Made by a program: the position numbers and the translations under genes. Below are positions 1-9,269 of a DNA stretch of 64,000 bases, piece after piece (the first letter of the stretch is position 1; every line of letters begins with the position of its first letter). A model generated the notes under the pieces. It was not told the DNA's origin. It ran no database searches and was given only the letters and a program-made list of their open reading frames with translations. The stretch lies in contig JAMXDE010000003.1 of the NCBI GenBank assembly GCA_026770025.1, positions 1 to 64,000 of the forward strand, given 5' to 3'. The stretch is from Craspedostauros australis (Eukaryota; Bacillariophyta; Bacillariophyceae; Mastogloiales; Achnanthaceae).

Positions 1-22
1 TTTGCGTTGTCGATTCTCCGCC

Positions 23-1399
23 ATGGGAAGCCTCAGCGGCCACCAAAAGCTTGCGATCGCAACGGTGCTGACTTTGAGCTTGATTGGCTTGAGGGTGTCC
101 ACGCGTATCCTCGCGGGCGGTTCCATCGCTCTCCGCAACCCGCAAAATGACATGCCGATGGGTTCAGTCTCCAACAATGCAGCCCAACAGCCGCTATTGC
201 ACCAACCCTCGGATGAGCACAAGAACGCGTCCTTTCCACCCTTCATGATGCTGCACCCAGCCGATGCGCAGTTTCACGACCCACCGAATCACAACTGCAA
301 TATCCTTGATCCAAACATCCCTGCTGCGTTCAATGTGAGCCATTATCCGAGAACGTACCCTGTCGACGCCCTCTTCAAGGCTGCGTACGGGAATCTCAAG
401 AAGGCATGGGATCATGAAGGGATAGCGTTGGGTGCGGCACCACCAAGAGATGGCGGAGCTTCCGACCAGCGCATCCGAACAGTTGCGTGCACTTTCACCG
501 AATACTTGTTCATCCATCACTTCCCGCATCAGATGCAGCATCTCGTCCCGTGCTGGTCTTTGTGGCGGCACTTTCCCGATGCGGAGCATGTCCTGCTGGT
601 CCACCCGCAGTATTATCAGATCTTCTCGAATAGCTCCTCCTTTAGCGCTGGCATGATCCGAGTCCTGGAGCACACCAATATCTCTGTCATCCAAAAGACG
701 ATAATGAACTACAGACAGAGCTACACGTCCGATCGCAAGAAGTTGCTGATCGCTAACACACCGCGCAACAAAGGCTTTTTCGCGGCACATATGGGTGATA
801 TGGCACACCTCCGACGCAGCGTGTTGACGACGCTTGGGCTGGAGGAGGAATACCAGGACGCAAGCTGCGGCACGATGCATGTTGACGAAGCACGTAGAAC
901 ACTTCAGAACACGACACCTCGCATCGTCATCGTCAATCGTAGAAAGAGCCGACGTCTGCTTCATGCGCCCGCCACATCCAAGATCCTGCAGCATGAACTG
1001 CGCTTGCCGTACAGGCCACCAATCGTATTCTTCGACGAGTTCACATTCGAGCAGCAGGTGGAAGCGTTGAACAACGTAGACATCCTGCTATCGCCCCACG
1101 GCGCGCATCTCACGGGTATCCCATTCATGCAGCGGTGCGGGTCCGTGATCGAAGTGATACCGCATGGGTATGGTATCCCGCATTGCTTCGGAACCTTGGC
1201 GGCTGTTGCGAACGTCAACCATTCGTACGTTTACCTCGGCAAAGACATGATCGAAGAAACGAAGCAGCTTGGAGCCACGAAGATCGGACGCGCAAATGCC
1301 CGCCGTTCTTTGCTCTGTGTCCCTGTCGAGATGATCGTGCAAGCTACTCGGATCCAGATGGAGAATTGGAAACAGTGCTGCAAAATTGGCGATGCGTGA
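23..1399 (+). CDS. GT61-family (DUF563) glycosyltransferase, type II membrane protein
   Basis: Predicted Golgi/ER-lumen glycosyltransferase of 458 aa. The ATG at 23 has a good context (CCGCCATGG) and directly precedes an N-terminal signal anchor (about residues 8-25), as expected for a type II Golgi enzyme. The C-terminal half carries the hallmarks of the GT61/DUF563 family: a basic RIVIVNRRKSRRL stretch at about residues 302-314, and the motif LLSPHGAHLTGIPFM followed by CGSVIEVIPHGYG near residues 355-385. GT61 members transfer xylose, arabinose or GlcNAc in plants and animals; the donor here cannot be told. The frame stays open to the left edge, so an upstream exon cannot be excluded, but the hydrophobic anchor supports this start. 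It converges on the RING gene at 1724. Confidence 0.8.
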   Translation: MGSLSGHQKLAIATVLTLSLIGLRVSTRILAGGSIALRNPQNDMPMGSVSNNAAQQPLLHQPSDEHKNASFPPFMMLHPADAQFHDPPNHNCNILDPNIPAAFNVSHYPRTYPVDALFKAAYGNLKKAWDHEGIALGAAPPRDGGASDQRIRTVACTFTEYLFIHHFPHQMQHLVPCWSLWRHFPDAEHVLLVHPQYYQIFSNSSSFSAGMIRVLEHTNISVIQKTIMNYRQSYTSDRKKLLIANTPRNKGFFAAHMGDMAHLRRSVLTTLGLEEEYQDASCGTMHVDEARRTLQNTTPRIVIVNRRKSRRLLHAPATSKILQHELRLPYRPPIVFFDEFTFEQQVEALNNVDILLSPHGAHLTGIPFMQRCGSVIEVIPHGYGIPHCFGTLAAVANVNHSYVYLGKDMIEETKQLGATKIGRANARRSLLCVPVEMIVQATRIQMENWKQCCKIGDA

Positions 1400-1723
1400 C
1401 ATTGGCGTGCGCAAACAGCAACGGGCTGGATACCAGTAGGGCTGCTTACGAGCACTGCGATGCATCGTACCGTATGCAGACGCCGCATGGCGTCCACTTT
1501 ATATGCCGTGTTGACTGCAACACTCCGGTACACAAAGTACTCTGCGAGCTCATACTACGAGCATGTTGTTGGAATCGTACGTGCGGCATTTCCTTGTAAT
1601 GCATGAATAATGCACAGTGGAGTGAAGTACATATGTATTACATTATAGATTAAAGTAGAACAGTTCCACAATTCCTAATCTCTGGGGATACAAATACGTA
1701 CGTGCAGCAGCGAAATCGCTTTC
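1400..1723. other. Convergent intergenic region
   Basis: This lies between the stops of the GT61 gene (+) and the RING gene (-) and must hold both 3' UTRs. It is AT-rich around 1610-1690. I see no gene or repeat. Confidence 0.5.
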
Positions 1724-3565
1724 TCAGCGCAACTCAATGACATCCTCTCCCCCATCAATGAGGGTCTTCATGCAGACGGAGGTAAGCATCATGATGGTTT
1801 GGTGGGATGCATTCTCTGCCTCCCATTGACTCCTCAGGCCCCGATACAGCCGCGAAAATCGATGGGACATCCCCCCGTCGACTGGATCGTCGTTGTTATC
1901 CTCGTTACTCACATCGTTATTCATGGCACCCCACAGCTGTCGAAAGTGCTCTTCGATCGCAGCATTCACGTACACCAGGTCGGTGCCAAAGGAGGACATG
2001 TCCGTGGTTTCCGTGGCGTGCTCCAGGAGCGACTTGACTTGGCCGGACACAATGCATGTGAAGTCCTTGTCGAACTGCATTTCGTATGACCATCGGCGGC
2101 AGCTTTGCCATGTCGTACCGTAGTCTTGCTGCCAACAGATGTCGCCACGGAAGACGCGCTCGGCTGGATCCCACGAAGTGTTGTGGAATGGGACCTGTGA
2201 CGGAACGGGTGATCCATTGTCCAATGAAGGCCATTGCGATGTAAAGGGGTGCTCGTACGAGATATGAACAGGCGGGAGGCCGCCAGCATCCTGATCGTCA
2301 GACGCAGCGCCGAAGTGGTACGATGCCAATCCCACACGGAGACCCTGGCAGAACGTGTTGCCCCAAGGCGCTGCGGAATGGTACTTGGGACGACTTGGTT
2401 CGACGGTCGAAACGACGCGTTCGAATGCCGCCAATGACTGGCTCGGCGTGACGAATGTCAGGCGGGGCGTCTGGGCTTGAGCCGATCGTTGCATGCGGCA
2501 CCACACAATCCGGCCGAAATCTCTGTTCGTCGTCGTCCACTCGACAACGTCTCCAATATTGGCTCCCTGCCCGACCCCGGCACGATCAATCGGTCCGGTT
2601 GCTGTCTGGACGACTGAGGGATTTTGCTGATTTCCATCGTCGGGGATGACATCCGCTGGCCATGAGAAATACGGGACGCCGTCTTCTCCGACTTTGACGT
2701 CGTAGTGCAGGCCATAGAGCGAGAAGTGGTGCGCGTAGAGCGTGATGGATGCACTGAAGGTGTCTGGTTGATGCCCCGGCCACGTCACTTTCCACGTCCC
2801 ATCCATGGGGAACTCCTGCGGCGATGTTGCCTGGAGCGTCTCTTCGATGTATCCATCCGCAATGAATCTGAAATCCCGAGAGAATTGCAACATCACGAGG
2901 ATCGATTCAATCCTGTGATGGCCGATTGGGTTGCATGGATGCACCGTGATTTCGCCGTGGAAGGTGCAGGATTTTGAATGGAAATGGGCTTTCCCACGCG
3001 TGAACTCCAGGATCTTGAGCACAGATTCCGATTCCGATGCCAATGATTGCTGCATGGTGAATCTGAGTTGAGGTGTGTGATGGGAGAAATCGAAGCAGAC
3101 ATCGGAAACCATGAGTCCTGACTCGAACGCGAGCAAGCGATCGTGCCTCCTCTGTGCGTACCGGAATCCACGGATCGGCCATGACTGGAAGTCGTAGTTC
3201 TTGGGAAACGAGGGATTGGTGGGTGCTGCCGTTGCATCTGCTGGCACTGGCGCGGGGACGAACGCGGGTGCTGATTCTGGTGTTGCATTCGTCAGATCGA
3301 ACATGCTCATGGGGTGTCGGCACGTCGGGCACTTTCCCTGCGTGGCAAACGACAGCTTGGATTCCGAATTGTTTTTGTGGCGGTGCTGAAGATCCTTGTG
3401 GTAGAGGACCCTTTCCGCGCACAGTCTGCACAAACTGTGCCGGCAGGGTGCCACGCAGAAAGGAATCACATCACCAGAGGAGGACACCGTCTCAGATGGC
3501 GGAAGCAAACACACGGGACATACATCGCTGTCGTGCTCCGAGGGTTTGGCTGGCTTGGCCACCAT
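1724..3565 (-). CDS. RING-finger protein with duplicated C-terminal module
   Basis: Putative RING E3 ubiquitin ligase, 613 aa. The first ATG in the frame is at 3565 (A at -3); the frame runs open further upstream but without an ATG. A C3HC4 RING lies at residues 16-82: CPVC (16, 19), C41-x-H43-x2-C46-x2-C49, and CPTC (79, 82). The loop between C49 and C79 is longer than usual. The remaining 500 residues match no family I know, but two segments look like copies of one module: each has a phenylalanine-glycine strand, a lone Cys, then a QFxxDFxxIxxG stretch (about residues 230-255 and 545-570). The C-terminal part may be a substrate-recognition or beta-rich binding domain; that is inference. Confidence 0.75.
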   Translation of the reverse strand: MVAKPAKPSEHDSDVCPVCLLPPSETVSSSGDVIPFCVAPCRHSLCRLCAERVLYHKDLQHRHKNNSESKLSFATQGKCPTCRHPMSMFDLTNATPESAPAFVPAPVPADATAAPTNPSFPKNYDFQSWPIRGFRYAQRRHDRLLAFESGLMVSDVCFDFSHHTPQLRFTMQQSLASESESVLKILEFTRGKAHFHSKSCTFHGEITVHPCNPIGHHRIESILVMLQFSRDFRFIADGYIEETLQATSPQEFPMDGTWKVTWPGHQPDTFSASITLYAHHFSLYGLHYDVKVGEDGVPYFSWPADVIPDDGNQQNPSVVQTATGPIDRAGVGQGANIGDVVEWTTTNRDFGRIVWCRMQRSAQAQTPRLTFVTPSQSLAAFERVVSTVEPSRPKYHSAAPWGNTFCQGLRVGLASYHFGAASDDQDAGGLPPVHISYEHPFTSQWPSLDNGSPVPSQVPFHNTSWDPAERVFRGDICWQQDYGTTWQSCRRWSYEMQFDKDFTCIVSGQVKSLLEHATETTDMSSFGTDLVYVNAAIEEHFRQLWGAMNNDVSNEDNNDDPVDGGMSHRFSRLYRGLRSQWEAENASHQTIMMLTSVCMKTLIDGGEDVIELR

Positions 3566-5202
3566 CGTTCGGAGCGTTGTGATGCGGAAATTCCTTCCTA
3601 ATCCAGCTCCAGCTTCGGCTCCAATCGCTATTCCTTCTCTTCGTGGTGATGCCTGAAAGGCATGTGGGTATCGTTCTTCTACAGATAGTAGTACTCGGTT
3701 TATGCAAGTCCTCCTTCGGAGTCGGCTCTTCTCAGTTCCTTCCGTAATGCTGGAGAAACGCTGTACAATCCGTTCAGGCAGCGCAATACGGTGCAGTGTG
3801 ATGTCAAGTTTGCAGAAAATGGATTCGTGGAATAGAACTGAGGCGACCCATTCGACCAATATTGAGAAGTGCGGTAAATTATAAAATTGTTGTCTAAACT
3901 TTGTGGTGGAGAACAACTTGGTTGCCCATGGTCCGTCCTTCGTCAGGTTCTTCGGTAGTCTCAAGGTGCCATCGCCACAAAGTGGAACGTCAGCTGTTCG
4001 CAGCGAAATATATCTCTCTGTCAATACGCCCCCCCCCCCCCCCCAAATGTGAAGGCAGCTGCACGTCGAAAACGAACTTCAAGCGCTGAGCGAGGCAGCA
4101 GAAGTCAACAACACCTGTCCCTCCTGTGCGGAGGAAAGCACACCGAACCTCCACAGCGCGTGTACATACATGTACCAGCGTTGGCGCAGCACTGACTTTG
4201 AGCCCCTCTTCGAGTGGGCTGACCTGCACGTTATAATCACGCCCAACAACTTTCTACCTCTCTTTGTCCAAAAAAATATCAGCGCGATGTTGCAATAAAG
4301 CACTTTTTCAAGTGTTATCTTATAGAATACTAGATCTCCAAATAGAATGTCAAGTCACCTGAGTCCAACAACACCATAGTGCATGTTGATTGTTGAGAGC
4401 TTCGATCATGTTTTTGGAAACTTGTCGTCAGGTGCCAGTTGACGCTCTTGACTCCAGGTTTTTCCTTCCCGCTCCATCGCTGAAATGGCTGTTATGGAAC
4501 CATAGAAGCAGTCCAGAAAATGCACGCCTTGATGGCTCCATAAAACTTAAAATTGGACGCTAGTACAAGATCTAGCTGATATTTTTTTGACGAAGGGACG
4601 ATCAGGATTAAGAGTATATGGTAGGTTGAGATATCCGAGATAGAAAGTTGGAGGGCGCGATTGCAACGTGCAGGTCAACTCACTCGAAGAGGAGCTCCTA
4701 TGTACCATACTCTGTGTTCGAGTGAAGGCTGCCACCCCATATGTGTTCGATGCTGCGCTAGACACATCAAAGCGCCCATGGAACAACAACAGATTGTGCT
4801 CCTCGCAAACGGGATGGAGCTGAGCGGCACGAGAGCGGTTCTGCTCGTCCGAGTAAAGAGAAGGAATTGTTCTACAGTATGATGCGCGCTTGTGTTGCTC
4901 ATGTTACTCGGAGGCAACATCCATCGTTTCAGCAGGACGATATGTGGTCGTGAACTGAGAGCTTGAAAGCAATTGCATCAAGTATTGTATTTATTGTATT
5001 ATGATTATCGCCCATAACATGGGCGTTAAGCTCCGGTCGTAAAGGGATACTCTGCAACTCTGCATATATTTACATTGCATGCGACATCCACCCTATGGAG
5101 CATTCACCAAAAACAGGCTTCATGTAGGTCTACTGGAGCGAATATGCTCTCTTACAGTCCTCCTCGTGGTTCTGCATACTCATGCGTACTCGCCATACGT
5201 CT
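3566..5202. other. Intergenic region with C16 homopolymer and HA-locus flank homology
   Basis: No convincing gene. It holds an uninterrupted run of 16 C at 4029-4044. The stretch 4526-4720 resembles the DNA just downstream of the second HA gene (9110-9280), so it is probably the 3' flank of the duplication unit; 4720-5202 has no counterpart in copy 2. Short open frames here look like chance. Confidence 0.5.
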
Positions 5203-7570
5203 GCGTCCTTATGCATCACTCTGTTCGTGGTTGTCACCCACATCTGGCTGCTCCTGCGCATCCCACAGAAAACCAATCGAAGACAACATCTCAACCCGCT
5301 TCTTGCACAGGTTGGACTTGGACCCTGCACGAAGCAAGCGATATTGCCGCCGCTGGCACTTGACCCACACGCCCAGGGACGGGTTATCGGAATACCGCAA
5401 CGGCACTTTCGCATGCCCATGCTTTGCGATGAAGACTCGCAGCTCATGCAATTGGGTCTCCCACGATTCCGCGCGAACGTCCCACACAAATCCTAGATCA
5501 TCCAGTAGGCGATATCTCTCGTCGGTCAATGAATGGTATCTGCCTGCCATCTTCAACTTGTACATGCGTCGCTGTCGCTTGACCCAATGAACCAGGGGCA
5601 GGTTGTCGGTGTTGCCAAGTGGAACTATGCAGTGCCCGTGCACCCTCTTGAATTCAACGAGATCGTTGAATCGGACCATCCATTTTTCGGCCTGAGACAC
5701 GTGCTTCGGCGACACTCCTCCGTTTGCGATCTTGGCCTTTTTGCTGGCAGCTTGCGGCATGTAGTTGCCTCTTCCACGTTTGCTGGCACTGGTGGCAATG
5801 GTCGCAACAGGAGGCTTGACGATCAGAGCTTCCTTGGCCTCCATGCCATCGATGAGGTTGATTGCAGGAGTACAGCCTTCATCGTTGCTCTCACCGCCGT
5901 CGCGGCTTGAAGGACCGCCCTCGCTTGGTGGGTCGCTGGTGGTGGTGCGGCCGCTGCTGCTATGGACGCTGCTGAAAGGGGGAGAGTGATTTGGTGCATC
6001 ACAAGATAGGTCCGCATTGCCGATCGGAAGCTCGTTGGACGGCGCAGCACAGCTCTCGTTTCGGATCGCAAGGCCTTGATCCACGTTGAATATTTCTGGA
6101 GGGTTGGTCCTATCGTCCAGATGAGCAAGCGAGCTCAACTGGAGAGCGGAGTTGATGTCGTTGGCAACGCCGGGAATGAACTGGGGTGGAGATGTACCAA
6201 CTGGCACAAAGTGTTGAGGTGCTGCCACTGGTATCAACATGCCTGCTGGGGTGATGATGGGCGCAAGGAGACCTGTCGCGTTGTGTGGCAACGGAACGAG
6301 TAAGCCAGTGATTTGAAAGTGCTGAGGATGATAGCTTGGATGCCCTTGCTGGAGGTGGGCTGTTTGATGTCCGTGAAGGTGGCGATTACTTGAGCCCTGA
6401 GCGTCGTGAGCGTTCTGGGCGTTCTGGTCAGGACCTCTTTGATGACTGTGCTGCTGTAGCTGGCCGGTATTCATCGCTATTGATGTTTGCCCGATAGCAA
6501 CCTGGGCCTGCAGTTGCTGCTGTTGCTGTTGTTGTTGCCATGGGCTGTGTGTAAGCCAAGAGGAGGGGGCGGTATTCGTAGGTCTGTCGTCGGCAGCACT
6601 GTCATCGGCAGCACTGCCATCGCTTTGACTCGAAATGCTACACTCGCTGTGGCTTTCATTGTCGTCTTCGATCTTGATCTCGGGATGGGCGTGGCCATGA
6701 CGACCGCTTTGAGCGTGCGATTCAGCAATGGAAGCGATTGCCTCAACACCATTGTCCGACAGGATGCTGCAGTCCCTTCGGTTTTTCTGCGCGCGAACGT
6801 GAAAAGGAGCATCATTGCCGCGGTTGGTTGCATGCGACGTGGACGATACGATTGGGTATTGCGAGCAGTTCATCGTGCGTGATGATGGAATGTGAATGTG
6901 CGTGGTATGAATACGATTGGGGCAGTTGGGTCCTCAGTGTGCTCTCATGGCATGTGCGACGGCTCGTTTGCGACAATTGGAATGATGATGTGAAGGTGCT
7001 TGGGCGCGTTGGTCGTGCACGTTTATTCCATGCCAGTGTTACGACTATGAGATGAACGAGTCTCTCTTGGTTGGTTGGGACCGCCAACAGCAGGGTGTCG
7101 GTATGGCCAAGGATGTGGATCATTTTGCTGCTTGGGTCGGGATTGTCCGCGAGAGGCAACACACTCGCACAAACGCGCGACCACGACTGCCTTGTAAGAA
7201 AAGCGCGAGCAGAGTCTGTTTGGTGACCGAAGATCACGGAGACTTTTGAAACCATCCGCGGCTTCGCTCCAAGCCGATTGTGGCAATTGGTCTCGCTGTT
7301 TCAAGAGATGACACGAAGAACAGACAGAAGGTCAGGACGATCGACGCAAATCGTTGCTCTCTGGTCCGGTTCTCCCCCTAATTGTTCGGTGCCGTGGTGA
7401 CGTCATGTGATGTTCTGCACAAGAAATGCAAAGGTCGCAGAACATACATTCATCGATGGGGGCTAACAAAGTGTCTTTTGTTGCGACAGCGAACTCCGCA
7501 CCATACCGCAATACGGCCCGTAGTGGAGTACGAATACGACGAAACGCCAGTCTCTCTGCTTTCTGGGTCT
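5203..7570. repeat. Tandem duplication unit, copy 1 (HA gene)
   Basis: Direct repeat of 9270-11590, offset 4067 bp over the coding part. By eye, about 5650-7170 differs from copy 2 at only a handful of bases, whereas 5209-5640 differs at roughly 31 of 430 positions, and 7180-7570 aligns only patchily before picking up again at 7375-7440. Such patchwork suggests gene conversion over the middle of an older duplication. Confidence 0.85.
5209..6873 (-). CDS. Helicase-associated (HA) domain protein, copy 1
   Basis: 554-aa nuclear or cytoplasmic protein of unknown role. Two helicase-associated domains (PF03457-like) lie at about residues 395-465 and 470-540, each with the pattern W...L..F...HGH..VP, W(V)K.QR..Y, and an ending LG(F)xWD. 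In diatoms HA domains occur mostly without a helicase, and they are thought to bind nucleic acid. The N-terminal 390 residues are low complexity: acidic and Ser-rich, a run of eight Q followed by LQAQ, and His/Gln-rich stretches, like a transcription factor activation region. ATG at 6873 has A at -3. It is near-identical to 9276-10940 except in the HA domains. Confidence 0.8.
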   Translation of the reverse strand: MNCSQYPIVSSTSHATNRGNDAPFHVRAQKNRRDCSILSDNGVEAIASIAESHAQSGRHGHAHPEIKIEDDNESHSECSISSQSDGSAADDSAADDRPTNTAPSSWLTHSPWQQQQQQQQLQAQVAIGQTSIAMNTGQLQQHSHQRGPDQNAQNAHDAQGSSNRHLHGHQTAHLQQGHPSYHPQHFQITGLLVPLPHNATGLLAPIITPAGMLIPVAAPQHFVPVGTSPPQFIPGVANDINSALQLSSLAHLDDRTNPPEIFNVDQGLAIRNESCAAPSNELPIGNADLSCDAPNHSPPFSSVHSSSGRTTTSDPPSEGGPSSRDGGESNDEGCTPAINLIDGMEAKEALIVKPPVATIATSASKRGRGNYMPQAASKKAKIANGGVSPKHVSQAEKWMVRFNDLVEFKRVHGHCIVPLGNTDNLPLVHWVKRQRRMYKLKMAGRYHSLTDERYRLLDDLGFVWDVRAESWETQLHELRVFIAKHGHAKVPLRYSDNPSLGVWVKCQRRQYRLLRAGSKSNLCKKRVEMLSSIGFLWDAQEQPDVGDNHEQSDA

Positions 7571-7887
7571 TGTGGCCAATTTCAGCTTTTTTGGCGCTTT
7601 TTGGAAATTACTGGTACCCATTGGCGTATCGCCGACGGCACAAGGAACCATTCGATGAGTTGATGTCCGTTGACTGGGAGTTGAGGTAAATTGACATCCG
7701 GGATATATCTCCACCCGTGATTCGACATCTCAGAATCGGATCGAACAATCTCGAATGTTTTGCAACACAACACAAATCAGCTGTCTCGATTTCACAAAAC
7801 TTGCTGTTGTTCAGAACTACTACTACTACTATTACTGTTATGGTTTGTGTTGATGTTGGTGCTAGATGTGATGGTACACCGTTTGCA
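6874..7887. other. 5' flank of HA copy 1
   Basis: Presumed promoter and 5' UTR of the HA gene. Positions 6874-7180 are almost identical to 10941-11245; after that similarity is patchy, with a well-kept block at 7375-7440 (compare 11390-11455). A (CTA)n-like tract sits at 7818-7832. No gene seen. Confidence 0.45.
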
Positions 7888-8164
7888 CTAGGATCTGGCA
7901 TCATTCGGATGGATGGACATGTCATCCTTGGCGATGTCCTTCTCACTGTGTGCTGCAGAACGTCGGGCACGTCGCACCTTTTTCTTGCCAACGGGCGTTG
8001 CCTTCACCTTTTTGGTATCTCGGACACCAAGAGTAAATGCATACATGACATAGAAGATTGGCAAGTCATCATCATCAGAATCATCCTCAAAAATCTTCCC
8101 AACACAACCAGGATCTGCTTGGAAGCGAAGGAGCGTGATCGGATGTTGGCAAGTTCCGTGATTG
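7888..8164 (-). other. Possible unassigned 3' exon
   Basis: On the minus strand a frame with no internal stop runs from a TTGTAG (possible splice acceptor) near 8164 to a TAG at 7888-7890. It would encode about 90 residues with an acidic FEDDSDDDD run, a hydrophobic YVMYAFTLG stretch and a basic KKKVRRARRS cluster that looks like a nuclear localisation signal. This composition is more protein-like than the surrounding frames. No ATG-started first exon was found, and it adjoins the dispersed repeat at 8143-8456, so it may be a fragment of a decayed mobile element rather than a live gene. Confidence 0.3.
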
Positions 8165-8456
8165 GAAGCCTACAATTGTGGAAGACGGTGTTGTTGATAG
8201 TCGTTCTTTTTGCTATTTCATTACGTTGAGACTCCGATCCTCTTGGTGTCCGTTCTCTTGCCTGATGCTCTTGGCATGTTTATCTGTTTCGTAGATTCAG
8301 TCTCCGACTATGAGTTGGTGTGCAAGATGCTCTCTTGCTACTCTTCGTATTCTCTCTCTCTCTCTCAATATCGTGTACTTGTGCTACACAACACTTCGCG
8401 TTCGATGTGTACTCCACATTCGATACTCCGTTCGTTCACTACTGGTTCCTACTCCA
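8143..8456. repeat. Dispersed repeat, copy A
   Basis: About 314 bp that align in direct orientation with 35319-35632 at roughly 80% identity by eye, with both edges abrupt (starting ATGTTGGCAAGTTCC and ending near CTACTCCA). It contains a (TC)n tract at about 8354-8370. Probably part of an unidentified mobile element; no terminal inverted repeats were recognised. Confidence 0.7.
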
Positions 8457-9269
8457 TATTAGCAACAACAGCAACCACCAAACACACTGACTCCACCTGA
8501 CAGATTGATCACCCTGGCGGCATAGTAAGTGCAGTGTTTGGTGCCCTTTGCCCTGTGTGTAATTGCTGATTATCAAGGACATTGTGGTTGAAGGGGATGC
8601 AACACAATACAAGCAGTGACGGCTTGGTGATGGTCCACCCTCGGAGCGGGGTCCCAGTATTTTCGTCGCCTCTTCAGGCGGTCCCTGAGCACTTGCAGGT
8701 GCTCACGTGAGCGGATGAGTATGATAAACCAAGTCATTACACGCATGAAACCCGAATTAATGTGTAAGAGCCATAAGGATGCAGATTATGAGTCTTATCA
8801 TGCCGTACAAACGTATGCGGTTGCTCTACTGCTGGCTTCCCTTTGGTTGGCGTCCGTGTTCGTACTGTAACGCCATTTCATCGGTTTTCACATGTATCTC
8901 TGCTTGGGCGGACCAACTGACCAATAAACAGCTCTCCCCACCACTCGCTGGTTTGTGGCAGCGCGCGTTAATACGTCTATCAAACGAACGAAACCTTCAG
9001 AAGCGCTTCCGTGATTGAGCACCTGACGATAAATACAGGGGAACATCATTGGACTCGCGTCAAGAAAGAACGGGTGTTGTGCCGTTGGAAACACGCGACT
9101 AGACTGAATGCATTGATCGATCCATGAAACTTCAAATAGGACCTAACTAAAAATGGAATGGCTAATTCATTCTTTGGAGATTTTATGGATCACGAATGTG
9201 TGTTTGGTTTGGACGTCGCAGATCAAAAGTTAGAATGTTTATTTCAAAGTGTAGGTCCACTTGCTCGAG
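8457..9269. other. Intergenic region left of HA copy 2
   Basis: No gene recognised. A short perfect hairpin (TGAGCAC, loop TTGCAG, GTGCTCA) lies at 8686-8705. The stretch 9110-9269 is the 3' flank of HA copy 2 and resembles 4526-4710. Confidence 0.4.

Noticed and set aside
4029-4044. C16 run as a regulatory or G-quadruplex element
   Set aside because: A single homopolymer without further G/C runs; more likely slippage, and its exact length may be a sequencing artefact.
8686-8705. 7-bp stem hairpin TGAGCAC/GTGCTCA
   Set aside because: Too short to interpret in a eukaryotic intergenic region; such hairpins arise by chance.
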